DNA of 64,000 nucleotides from Xanthoparmelia taractica (lineage: Eukaryota > Ascomycota > Lecanoromycetes > Lecanorales > Parmeliaceae). Below are positions 1-11,269 of the stretch, piece by piece. The stretch covers positions 1 through 64,000 of the forward strand of contig JANQBS010000083.1 in assembly GCA_033085395.1 (NCBI GenBank), in the 5' to 3' direction. The notes beneath the pieces are model-generated. The model was not told where the DNA came from. It saw only the letters and a program-made list of their open reading frames with translations, and ran no database searches. Every line of letters starts with the position of its first letter. Position 1 is the stretch's first letter. The position numbers were made by a program, and so were the translations under genes.

Positions 1-519
1 TATTAGAAGACGCGTTTTTTATAATATTCTATATTTTTTATAAATATTATCTATCTTTATTTAAGCTATTATATTTTTTCTTAAACCTTAAATTTTATTA
101 TATTATTCGATATCGTAGTTAATACTATATCGTTTAATATCGTAGATAATATTATAGCTATTAATAATTATTTTTTCGACGAGAGTTAAGATATTCTTAT
201 TATTATTTTAGAGAAATTAAAGTTTAAAGATAAAAAACCTTACTTTATTTATAATAAAGTTAAGTATAATATATAAATAAATTAATAATTAGAAATTAGA
301 TTAAGAATCTTAATCGTCGATAGAGAGTGAACTAAGACTCTATAATTCGAAAGATTACGAAATAAGAATATTTTTAAGACTACGCCCTTCGATCTATTAA
401 AGAGTTATATATTATATATTATTATTACGATAATATTCTTATTTATTTATTAATAGACTATAATATTACGAAAATAAATTTATATCTTAAATCGAAAGTA
501 TACGTACGAAAGTCGAATC

Positions 520-795
520 TACGGGTCGGAAAGGTGTGGTATCTATTGAACATAGTCGTTTTCAACTTTTTTTCAACTTTTTTTAAAAAATTATATCTTT
601 TTAATCTATTTATAGAATTTTATAATTATATAAGCGTTCGCTTAAGCTTTTTACTTATTTTTAGAATATAAAAAAATATTACGTAATATATTTATTAAAA
701 ACTCAATGGAAGTATGGGATATCCTATATCTTTCGATATAATATTCGAAAAACTGGTCCCATACCATCAAATATACCACACCTTTCCGACCCGTA
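520..795. mobile_element. MITE-like element with 23-bp perfect terminal inverted repeats
   Basis: Bases 520-542 and 773-795 are perfect reverse complements. Reading inward each end is TA followed by CGGGTCGGAAAGGTGTGG and a few more matching bases. The outermost TA on both sides fits a TA target-site duplication, as made by Tc1/mariner-type transposases. The 276-bp length and lack of coding capacity fit a non-autonomous miniature element. The interior contains CpA and TpG, for example TCAACTTT repeated near 560-580, unlike the surrounding RIP-mutated DNA. It therefore probably inserted after RIP, or was too short to be a target. Confidence 0.7.
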
Positions 796-1274
796 CGCGC
801 GAGAGGCTAACCCTCTAATGTAGCTATGTGATAATACTAGTCGCTAGTAAGTTAACTTAATAAGAGAGTTTAATAAGTTAGAGTATATCTAATGTAAAAT
901 AAATATATAGATTTAAGAAGAGACTAAATTAGAGTATATCTAATGTAGAATAATATGTAGAATAGATTAATATATCAATTAGATTTCTTTCTACGCGAGT
1001 TCGAATTTAGATCTTTCGTAATACGATATCAAATGCGATAGCGAGCTTAGCTTAACAACGTGATGATAAAGTAAAGTGATGGCTAGAATAATAACTAGAA
1101 TACGTTCGCATGATTCTATATAGAGTAACTTCTTCTATATATAGTATATTTCCCATATCCCTGCATATAACATGAGATATCCCTACATATATTAGAAATT
1201 TCTTAGATTATTTTATAATACCAGCACGTCTCCCAGATTATTCCATAAAAATCAAATGATATAATCTCAATATC

Positions 1275-1340
1275 ATACCATATCATGATATGGTATCGAC
1301 ACCCCATATCCCAGATCATTCCAGACCTTTCCGACTCGTA
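1275..1340. repeat. 22-bp palindrome and a second, decayed copy of the MITE right end
   Basis: Bases 1275-1296 form a perfect 22-bp palindrome centred on TATCATGATA. Bases 1321-1340 match the right terminal repeat of the 520-795 element at 18 of 20 positions (ACCTTTCCGACTCGTA here against ACCTTTCCGACCCGTA). One of the two differences is a C to T change. No matching left end was found upstream, so this looks like a truncated or degraded relative of the same family. Confidence 0.45.
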
Positions 1341-2993
1341 ATACGAATTAAGATAAGTTCGAAGATTCTAAGAAAGTAATGAATAAGTTTTATAGACGAT
1401 ATTTTAATAAATCGCGCTAGGCTTAATAAAGAAATAGACTTCGATTGATTTTTACTTATTATTTAAATCTATTCGCCAGCGCTACGATAGATTAAGCGAA
1501 GAAGCCCGACTCGATTAAGCTTCGAGTAAATCGAAACGTCTTATATCTAGCTCTTATATTAGTATACGTTTCTTCTAGACGTTCTAAATAATTTCTTTAT
1601 ACGAATACTATTCTTCTATAGCGCTAAAATATCGCTATTCGAGAGGGAAGATAATACTACGAGTGTAACGATTATATAGGCCTATAACATCAAGTCGACT
1701 TATCTTTCCAATCGGGACTAGCCTCTATAGATCTGGATATTTCTTATAGATATTTCTTTCCAGATAGATAGTTCCTCCCTAGACTTAATTTATTCGTTAC
1801 ACATTACTATTAACTAGTTCTAGTTGTAGTTCTAATAGCTAAGAGATTAAGAACGATCTCGTCGAGAGAAGAGTACTCGTTGTAAATAAAAAGATAAAAG
1901 ATTATAGACGCTAAGAGATAAGATAGTAGAGCGACTACGTAGCGCTATTATAGCTTAAGTTAAGTAATATAATTAATTATATTAATCTTAGAGCTATAAA
2001 GTAAGTAATTTAATAATACTAGTAATTAAGAATTTAAAATAAAGACGTTTAAGTAAGAAGTTAATTTATAAGTATATAAGATCTTTTCGTATCGTAAATA
2101 AAATAAAGTCGTAAGCGTATTACTTATTATTATCTTTTATGTATAGAATTTATAATATCTTTTATATATCGTTATTTAAATTATATTATATACGCGATTA
2201 CGACGAAGTAGCGAAATTCTTTATATAAGTTCTCGAGCTTATTAATAATAATAAGATATAAGAGATAAAAGAGATTATTAATGAGATTAAAAAGCGAAAA
2301 GACGTTTAATATAAGATTAAATAAATTAATTAAGATAAAGAATATAATTAGTAACTATTAGATAAAGAACTTAAGCGTGTTAATAAACTAATTTAAATTT
2401 ATAATACGTAGAAGATTAATAAGCGAAAGTATTAAGTATTAGATAAGAAAGTTATTTAATTAGATTAGTAATCGTCGCTAAGTAAACGAAGACGTCGAAA
2501 ATAAAAGTAAATAATAATAATTATTTTAGTGTATTAAGTAATTATAGATATACTCTTTATACTTATTAATATAATTATTTAATTAAATAAAAGATTTATA
2601 ATTAAAATTTATTATTTAATTATTTAATTAAATAATATTATATTAAGAATATATCGTATTAAATTAGAGTATATATTATTATAGATATAATTTATTAGAG
2701 AAACGCTTAATACGTATTATAAGAGAGTGCGATTAAGTTTACTTAGCTCGTTATACGTTAAATTAAAAAGAAATAAATAGTCTTTATTATAGCGATAGAG
2801 ATTAATTAAGAAAAGAATCTTAAGCGAGATTCTTATTAGAGAAGCTCGTTTATTTAATATTATTCTTATTAGAGCTAACTTCTCTTAATTTCGTCTTATA
2901 AGCGTTTATACTATTTATCTTCTTTTAAAGAAGCTTATTATAATTCTTGAGCTCTTTAATACGTGTTAGGCTGTACGAAGCCATATGAATACC

Positions 2994-3113
2994 TGTGGGG
3001 TGCGCCGTATGGGCTTTATATGGGCAAATAGGGTGCGCCTTCTATGAAGCGCGGCACCCGAACCCATGAGTCATATTTTTGGCCCTATGGTACAATTGGA
3101 AAGCGCCCTCACA
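2994..3113. mobile_element. base-balanced 120-bp island with imperfect inverted ends, possible small element
   Basis: This stretch is G+C-balanced and rich in TpG and CpA inside the RIP-mutated block. Its ends are imperfectly inverted: TGTGGGGTGCGC on the left, and the right end read from the other strand is TGTGAGGGCGC. The bases AATAC occur just outside both ends and could be a 5-bp target duplication, but the alignment is not exact. It has no coding capacity. A short transposon-like insertion is the simplest reading; a piece of unmutated single-copy DNA is the alternative. Confidence 0.35.
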
Positions 3114-5758
3114 ATACGCTTATACGTTGTCTCGAGTTTCTTTTTCGCGATTTAAAGATCGCGTTAAAGAATCGTAATAATAGCGATCGCTTAATTATTA
3201 ATAATTATAGTTAAACTTTATTTCTTACGAAATTAAGTAATCTTACGATTAATATACGCTTAATTATAGCGTATTAATACTATAATTTCGAGAACTCGAT
3301 AAACGCGATAAAGAGTCTTTCTAATCTTTTTATAAAGAAAAGACGAAATCTTTATATAATCTTAAATCTTTTTTTTAGCGCTCTTATAATAAGAGTAAAG
3401 AGAGAACTTATCTTTAATATAATTATTATCGAAATAAATAAAGTATTAACGATAAGAGAGAGTAGATATTATATTATATTAGTATACGATAACGAAGCGT
3501 TAAGAAACTTACTTGTTATTATTATTATGTGAGTTATATTAAGTATTAATATATATTAATATTAATATAGCGATAGTGAAAATTTAATAATACTTATAAT
3601 AAAGAAGTTAAAAGAAGTTATAATAATAAGAGTTAACTAGTAATACGTTAATATTAATATATTTAAGAGCGATATTATTACCTTAGAATAAGAATTTACG
3701 AGAAGTATATTAAATATTATAAAGAAGAGAAAAGTTTTAAGAAAGCGAAGATAAATTTATTAATATTAAAAGACGCTAGTAATTATTACTCACGACGTTA
3801 TTATCGATATATTATCGATAAAGTTTTTCTAGTAATTCTAATTAATCGAATCGTCGCGTCGTCGATATCGTTATTAATAAAATAATAAAATAATAAATTA
3901 ATTCTACGCTTTTCTATTATAGAAGCTAGAATAGTCTTATAGAGAGACGTAGAAGCGTGACTATTAGTTATTTAATAATAGCTCGCTAAGAATTAGAATA
4001 AATAACGTATAGTATATATATTTTAGAGTAGTTAGTAGTATACGCTACGAAAACGATATCGTATATAGAAGAATTTCTTCTACGCGTCTATAAAAGAACT
4101 AAAAGATTTCTTTAATAAATTATTAATAATAAATATCGTTTATTATAAATATATTAATCTTATATTATAGAAACGATAGCGTATTAGAAAAACTCTTTTT
4201 TCTTATTACTTAAAGAGATTAAGATTTTTTAATAAGTCTTTTACGTATACTTAGCGATTACGTTACTAATAATTTATAAATAATAGAATTAATCGTAATA
4301 TATCGAGTTAATTATTAATACTCGAAGAGTATTATTAAGATTATTATATTATAAAGAAAGTTTATATTATATATTAGAATTAATATAGTAGAGTTAAGAT
4401 AATTATAATTAATAGATATTATGTGTGTAATAGTATTAACGCGCGTCTATAACGCGTATCTTTTACTACTAATAATTAAAGTTAATATTATAAAAATAAC
4501 GTTATTTATAAATACTTTTTCTTATTTTTTACGAGATTTAAAGATTTTTTATATTATATAATAAGAATATTATATTAAATAGTATCTAAAAACTAGAGTT
4601 TAAGAAGAGAGATAATTATTAGATCTAGCGCTATATACGCATTAGCGTCGATTACTTCTAGATTTAGAGTTTATTACGAAATTATAGCGAGATTTATAAC
4701 CTAAGGCCTTAACGAGATCTTAGCGATTATATATCTTCTTCGTATATCTTAGAGTTTTCGTATTTCTTAGAAATTAGTTCTATTAGAACTTAGTACCTAA
4801 TAAAGAAATTACTATCGTATCGACTATACGTCTCTTATATTGATTAGGTCGCTTGCTAAGCGCCAGCGAATCAATTTCTTATAAATTACTTTTATTTTTT
4901 CTTACTTATTATTAGATCTTCTTTAATTAAGATATTTTTTATTTATTAATTAAGTTTTATTAATAACGAGAATATTATATTTTACTCTAGAATATATTTA
5001 TATTATATATTACTCGTTTATTTTTCTTATTAATTAGATTATTAATAACTTAAGTAAATCTAGCGAAGAATTACTCTATAAAAGTATTCACGAAATTAAT
5101 AATAATTCGTTCGTTATTAATTCTTTCTCGACTAATAATAACGTAAAAGCGAAGAAAATCTTTAATAATAACAAGATCGAGAAAAAGAATATCTTCTTTA
5201 AGACGTTATAACTCTATCGTATAATATATATCGATCGTAGTAGTATTATCGAAAAGTATTACTCTTATATCGCGCTTCTTCTTCTCGATATTATTTATTT
5301 ATCTATTCGATTAATTAGTATAAAAGTTTAAATAGAATCGAGCCAATATTTATACTTACTTTTCGTAACGTCTTAATACTTAATTCTAATTCTTTAGCGT
5401 CTTTTTTATATACTTTATACTATTCTTAATATTATTCTTTATTTAATAAGCTCTCTACTTATAATTATTAATTTCGACTCTCTTTAAAAGCTTCTTTATC
5501 GATACTTCTTTTTAACTTATAATTATATAAAATAGAGAAAAAAGTCGAGAATAAATATTGTAATAATAATAATCGTCTAATTAGAAGAGCGAGAATAGAC
5601 GACGCACCGCTTTCCTTTATATCTCATCACGGTATTTACTTTCGAGATCACCTGAATAAGACTATACAAGAAAGCGCGAAGGGCGCGCGTACGCTTTTCT
5701 GAATATTTAATTATTTGGGATTGAGGTGAGTGGAAGGATAAATGCTGATCACCCTGGT

Positions 5759-5775
5759 GGGGGTGCTGCACCCCC
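5759..5775. repeat. 17-nt perfect hairpin at the island/gene boundary
   Basis: GGGGGTGC and GCACCCCC are separated by a single T, a perfect inverted repeat. It lies about 210 bp upstream of the RRP9 start, at the transition from AT-rich to gene-rich DNA. Whether it acts as a promoter element or is left over from an element end cannot be told. Confidence 0.4.
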
Positions 5776-5986
5776 CTGTCATCCAGCCCGCACCTAAAAG
5801 CGGCATCCTCGGGTGAGCACCACACTGAGCTGGGCGCAGATTTCTGTCTTCTTCACATGCCAAGATTTCACGGCACTAACATTATCAAAAATGTTCTCGG
5901 ACATCCATAGCTCTACATATCTACAAATAGAATGAGGGTACTCCCGGATTTTAGCTTTGGGGGCAATTGAGAGGTCGAAGACCACC

Positions 5987-7824
5987 ATGTCTTCCTTCTT
6001 CACCACACCAGCCTCCCAGCGGAAGCGCAAGAGAGATGACGCCAATGTGGCTCCCTCGACAAAAAGAAGAAATACAGCTAAGACTGGTGTAAAACCTCCG
6101 AGTAAAAAGCCTCCTAAACCTCGACGAGACGAATCCATATCAAGTGATGGCTCAGAGGACGAGGCGATTCGGAAAAGAGCCAATGATGCAGAGATTGTGT
6201 CCGAAAGGGAGTCAGAAGAGGACGATGAGACGGGGGCGGAGAGACGTTTACGACTAGCGGAACAATATCTGGAGAATATAAAAGGAGAGGTAGACGAGGT
6301 CGGATTTGACGCAGAAGAAATCGATAGAGATCTTATTGCTGAGCGACTACAAGAAGACGTGGTATGTAGGATGTCTAATCACACATTGTCCTTCCCCGAA
6401 CTCTGATCGCCCTCCAGGCCGAAACCAAAGGTCGTCTTTACCGTCACATAGCCTCTACGCTTGATTTTCCCTCCGCGACAGAGGCTTCATTCCGCACACA
6501 ATGCTTGAGCACAACGTCCATAGCTACCTGTGCCCCCTTCGCATATACCGTCCACAAAGACCTTACCATCATAAAATGGGAGCTCCCCACCCCGCCCCCT
6601 CCTTCCCGCCCAAACCAAAAGCCCCACACCAAACGCCCACGCCCTGTCCGCCGTCGACCAATCAAGCTCGCGAGCGCAAGGGGGGACAGGAGCAAAACCG
6701 GGAATCCGAAGTACCAGCACCATACAGCACCCATACTGTGCGTTGCAGCTTCGGATACTGGCAAATATGTCGCTACCGGTGGAGCCGACAAACGGCTCAT
6801 CGTCTGGGCCGCCGACAAGCTCGAACCGCTGCGTGTTTTCACGCAGCACCGTGATGCGGTCACCTCACTGGCATTTCGCAGAGGCACGAACCAATTATAC
6901 TCCTGTAGCGCCGATCGCACCGTCAAGATATGGGACGAATTGGCTTACGTGGAGACGCTCTTCGGGCATCAAGATGAAGTGGTCGATCTGGCCAGCCTGG
7001 CGCTCGAGCGATGTGTAAGCGTTGGGGCTCGAGATCGCACGGCTCGCTTGTGGAAGGTTGTAGAACAGACGCAACTAGTCTTCCGTGGCGGCGGCAGTTC
7101 AGAAAAGCGTCGAACGCGGAATAAAGATGGAGAGGTTGCCGCGACGAAAAGCTATGGCGAAGGATCCATCGACAGGGTCGCCCTTGTCGACGAGGAATCG
7201 TTCGTTACTGGAAGTGACAACGGCTCGATATCCCTGTGGACACTACACAAGAAGAAACCAATATTCACAGTCCCGCTAGCACATGGATTGGACCCACCAA
7301 TGCAGCCGGAGGAGGCATCTGCGGAAGCCCAGCCGGATGCAATGGTTCCAGAGAGACAGCCGAGATGGATTACGGCGCTGGCGACTATCCCTTATTCTGA
7401 TGTTGTTTTGAGTGGCAGCTGGGATGGTCAAGTAAGAGTCTGGCGCGTTAGTGAAGACAAGAAGAGGCTGGAGCCGATGGGGATCGTTGGAAAGTTACAA
7501 AGCGATGATGGAGACGAAAAGCAAGCGAATCCGAAGGTAAATGGTGGCCAGGAGGAGAAACCTGTACGGGGCATCATCAATGACCTCTCTGTTTTTGAGA
7601 GGGGGGACAGAGGGAAGGATGGACTGTGCGTTGTCGCTGCATTGGGCACGGAGCATCGACTGGGAAGATGGAAGAAGGTTTACGGCTCGAACAGACCCAT
7701 TGTTTTTGAAGTGCCCAGAATAATCAAGATTGCAGAAGCGGAGGCAGAGGACGGGATTGGAGATGGGGATGGTAAGGACAATGTGCAAAACGAAATGCAG
7801 GCTGTACAGCTAGATGGCGGTTAG
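5987..7824 (+). CDS. RRP9: U3 snoRNP-associated WD40 protein Rrp9 (U3-55K)
   Basis: Two exons, 5987-6361 and 6418-7824, with a 56-bp intron (GTATGT...CCTCCAG), give 593 residues. Rrp9 binds the box B/C motif of U3 snoRNA and belongs to the small-subunit processome that processes 18S pre-rRNA in the nucleolus. The N-terminus is basic and then acidic (KRKRDD, SEDE), as in the family. It is followed by the conserved stretch VDEVGFDAEEIDRDLIAERL just before the intron, then WD40 blades (for example LIVWAADK, VKIWDE, ARLWKV, VRVWRV). The ATG at 5987 sits in ACCACCATG; the frame is open further upstream only from a TTG. A linker near residue 160 is rich in proline and basic residues. Function is by family. 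Confidence 0.93.
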
Positions 7825-8232
7825 ACAGGAGCCATATTCGTCTGTCGTGAATATTACCAGCACAACAATTACTTTAGCACTGACTGTTTGAGCCGACATT
7901 CGTGAGATATCATGTCCTGTGAGACTGTGCAAGCTAGCCATAGCTGCTGTGCTAGTTTATATGCAACGGTAATAGCCCAGAAGCTTGAAATGGCCGTTGG
8001 GCGACCGAAGCGCCTCAGGTCTACGCATACGATGTCGCAAGCATTGTTGAACAAAGGGGCAATCATGTCGCGCTTCAGCAGCTTGGAATGGCTGGGCACA
8101 ATGGTAGGCAGAATGGTAAGCATTTGATGTCGGCTTGTGCACAAAGCCCTGCGGCCCTTCCGGCAAGTTGCATCGGTCTATTTGCGCCCCCTGTTGCATA
8201 TTCGCGCATCTTGTAATCCAAAAATTGTTGTT
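7825..8232. other. convergent 3' intergenic region
   Basis: The region lies between the stops of RRP9 and the RING gene and must hold both 3' ends and terminators. Two overlapping short open frames on opposite strands (about 70-90 codons) show no recognisable protein. No RNA gene was seen. Confidence 0.6.
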
Positions 8233-10323
8233 TCACCGTGGCTCCTCATAGTGGTTGGGTGATCCTGGTGACAGTGACAGTCCACTTTGAGGCCTTCCTC
8301 TCTGTTCTCGTTCTGCCTTCAAACGCCGGCGTTCAGCTCTCCTCTCAATTTTCCGCGCTTGACGTTCACGCCTTCCCTGCTCGAACATTTCCATTGCTGT
8401 TGGTGAGTGAGACTGCCTGTCTGTTGGGCTATGGGGATGAGTACGTGGGGGGAACGGACTACGACGCCGGGGCCCTTGACGCTGCTGAAGCCCGTTAGAT
8501 GGTGAAGCATTGGCGGGGGGACGTCTTGTAGATGTGCCTCGAAAGGAGTCATCCTCTCCACGGTTAGCGGGAGCAGGAGCTCTGCGGATGTGCTGAGAAT
8601 TGTTTACATCAAGCGAAACATGCGGCTGCGAGCGTTGAGGGAAGGCTCCGGGGACAGCAAGCTGGCCGTCAGTCGGACTTGTCGGACTTGAGTCAATCGG
8701 GATGGGCGAAGATGCATTGCTGGTATGACGGGCGGTTCGAATGCCGCTATTCCTACCACCGATCCAACCAACGACAGGTCTGGGGGAGTCTCGACCGACA
8801 GTAGCCGTACCACTACTGGCTTCCACCTCACTCTCATTGTCCGATAAAAGACGATCAGGAACAGCGCGTCTTCTCCTCCTTGTATGCTGAGCCGGCACCG
8901 GGGAATCCGAATCACTTCCCAACTCGATTGGGCCACCTGCAGATCCTTCTCTGCGGTTATCGGGGTTTCGGTGGGGAATGTTCCGTTGCGGGTTCGCAGA
9001 AACACGGCTACGATTATATCCGTTTCGCACGCGAAGGGTGTTCAATGCCTGTGAAACACCACTACCACCATTGCCATCACTTCCATTGGACTGTCTGGAT
9101 GCCACTGATCTTCGTCGAACTTGTCGCCTAGAACGCAGGATTGGGCCTTCGTCGGACTCATTCTCAGGGCCATATTGAGCAGCTGCGAATGTTGTCTCAT
9201 TAAGGCCATCTTCGTCATGAGCATGCTGACCATTATCGGAGGTTTGCAGTTGATGAGCCTCCCCATCCGTTCCTTCATCCGTTTCCCATTGTAGGCTTCT
9301 AGTGGAGCTTGTAATCGAGTGTGGGCCGTCTTCGTCTTCATTGACAACAAAATCGTCCAGTGAGCCAGTCTCATCGTTTTCACTGTCTTCATCTGTATCA
9401 TCGAGAAAACTGTCATAAGTGGGCTCTTCCTCCGGAAGTTCTCTTAGTCGATTCAGCTGTGCTGTAACCCGTCTATCTCTTTGATGCATTCGCGGTGCAA
9501 TCCCTGTGGAAGAAGCATCTTCACTCGTATAACCATGCTCGGAGAAGCCAAGATCTGACATACGACCATCCATACGAGCTTCGTCGCCAAGGGCTCCAAC
9601 AAGTTCTTCTATCGTAGCCCCGTCCATATCGGAGAGGCCACCATCCCAAGGTCCATGGACATCAGGGTCACTCAGTTCAGCTGAATCGTCAACATCCGGA
9701 AATCCACATGATTCGCAAAGTCCATCTTCAAGCTCCCACGTGCACCTTGGGCACCGATCAACACCATCTTCATCGTCCCTGATGGCAGCCAATTGTCTTC
9801 GACGTATTAATCTGAAGCAACCTCGAAACAGGCCACCTTTGAGACCAGTGCTTGCCCTGTCCTTCTCGACTAAAGCTGCCTCTTCTTCCTGCCATTTCTT
9901 GTGTTCCTGGGTAGTTTCCCCAATAGGCATGAGCTCTGGCCGGTTTGCGAATATCTGCGTCATGTCACGAACCTGATACAATATTAGTAAGAGCCTTCAA
10001 CCAGAATAGAGACGAGTACCTACAAGATAAGCCGGGGCGGGTGGCCGTAGCACATCGGCTCGGCAGTCGGGGCATGATTTCTTTGTTTGGTCCCTCTCGA
10101 ACCAGCGGACAAGGCAACCGTAGCAGAAAGTGTGACCACACTCGATCGTGTAAGGCTCAAAGAGAGGGCGTACACAGACTCGGCAGGTAATAAGGGTTCG
10201 TATGTCGTCAAGGCTCGTTTCCAGTGTCTGTAGTATTCCGCCAGGGTCACCTCCTCCATCTCGGCCTTGCTCCGATCTGCTGCCAAATAATCTCATGGCT
10301 CCTCTGATGACCTGTTCTCCCAT
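8233..10323 (-). CDS. RING-type (C3HC4) E3 ubiquitin ligase, long disordered tail
   Basis: Exon 1 (10323-10024) and exon 2 (9972-8233) are joined across a 51-bp intron (GTAGGT...TATCAG, branch TTACTAAT), giving 679 residues. Residues about 47-89 form a C3HC4 RING: CRVC, then ECGHTFCYGC, then CPDC. It should bind an E2 and catalyse ubiquitin transfer. After the splice a second pair of CxxC knuckles (CPRC...CESC) could bind one more zinc. The remaining 400 or so residues are acidic and then Ser/Pro/Arg-rich and look disordered, ending in an Arg/Glu-rich helix. I recognise it as a conserved fungal RING protein without a well-known name. The substrate is unknown. Confidence 0.88.
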
Positions 10324-11269
10324 TGCGACTCAATTTGCAGTACGACGGCTAGAAGATCGGGGTGGTACGAGGAGAGGTTGATGGGGATGCGGAGAACAGC
10401 GGAGATCACAACTAAGCATTTGCCATTCAAAAGCTTTGATGTGAACGGTACCCTGATTAAGATAGTAATCAAACTGCGTGTGGAGTGGGTGAGATGGTTT
10501 GTAGTGAAGTGTGGGAAAGTGGTACTTATGTTGAAAGGAGAGGAAGGTGATGTTTGACAAGTTTGGAGGGTAAGCTGAACGATTGGTTGAGACTTGAGAG
10601 TCGGAACGAATCAGTATTAGCTCCGATTTGGTTAGAGACACAGAGTAAAGTACTGTACTTTAGCGCCGCTATCCGCCGAGCCGCTCCTTCTTTCTTCCTG
10701 CCCTCATGCAGCGAGTATTACTCTACTCCTTTACATTGTATGGGAGAAAAATCCCTTTCTTTTCCAGATCGTCTCTCGAGCTGCGAAACCATAGACCTGG
10801 AGCAAACTGTCCTCAATTCAACTTAATCTAGTGTATCTATTATAGCTCAAAATTCGCATTAGAAAAACAAGTTACGACCCCGGAATCCATAGACATTCAT
10901 ATTTTCTCTATTTACGAGTTTACAATGAAGCTATCAAGTAGGTCGATGGTGAGGTTATGCTTCCATCTCGCCGGCCTTAAAGCCTTAAATCTAGGTTTCT
11001 ACTTAGAAAACGAGAAGAGATCGCTCTACCGCGGAAGGATACGTCCATTTCTATACCCATATGGTGTACACTCAAACATTCTAGTCTACCTCTATCAGGG
11101 TATATCTCAGCAAAGATGCAATCGGCAACCGAGCAGAATCACATCACTTTCCAGCAACCATTTCATCAATGTAGAGCATGTAATAAAGTCGCTAGATACC
11201 GTTAAAGAGACTCGTTAGCTGCCGTTATCATCATCGCTTCATTCTACCACTCTGAATGCGGAGGCTCCC
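10324..11269. other. intergenic region upstream of the RING gene
   Basis: This holds the promoter of the leftward RING gene and the 3' end of the leftward oxygenase gene. A 97-codon frame at 10925-11218 (+) and a 103-codon frame at 10330-10641 (-) have no family resemblance, and I do not call them genes. No RNA gene was seen. Confidence 0.6.

Larger units (their letters stand above)
1..5560. repeat. AT-rich, RIP-mutated transposon graveyard
   Basis: The block has no open reading frame of useful length in any frame and is dominated by A and T. CpA and TpG are scarce, while TpA and CpG are common. That bias is what repeat-induced point mutation (C to T, mainly at CpA) leaves in Pezizomycotina. 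The likely origin is one or more old transposable elements, but no transposase or reverse transcriptase domain can still be read, so the family is unknown. The edge is fairly sharp near 5560-5700, where composition returns to that of the gene-rich arm. Short stretches with normal CpA content (about 520-795, 1140-1340 and 2990-3115) interrupt it and are listed separately. Confidence 0.88.

Noticed and set aside
4837..4876. Imperfect hairpin with TTGATT...AATCAA arms as an element end
   Set aside because: Arms are short and interrupted, and the surrounding AT-rich sequence gives many such matches.
10925..11218. 97-codon open frame
   Set aside because: No domain, no signal peptide and no codon pattern that stands out; it sits between two well-defined genes.
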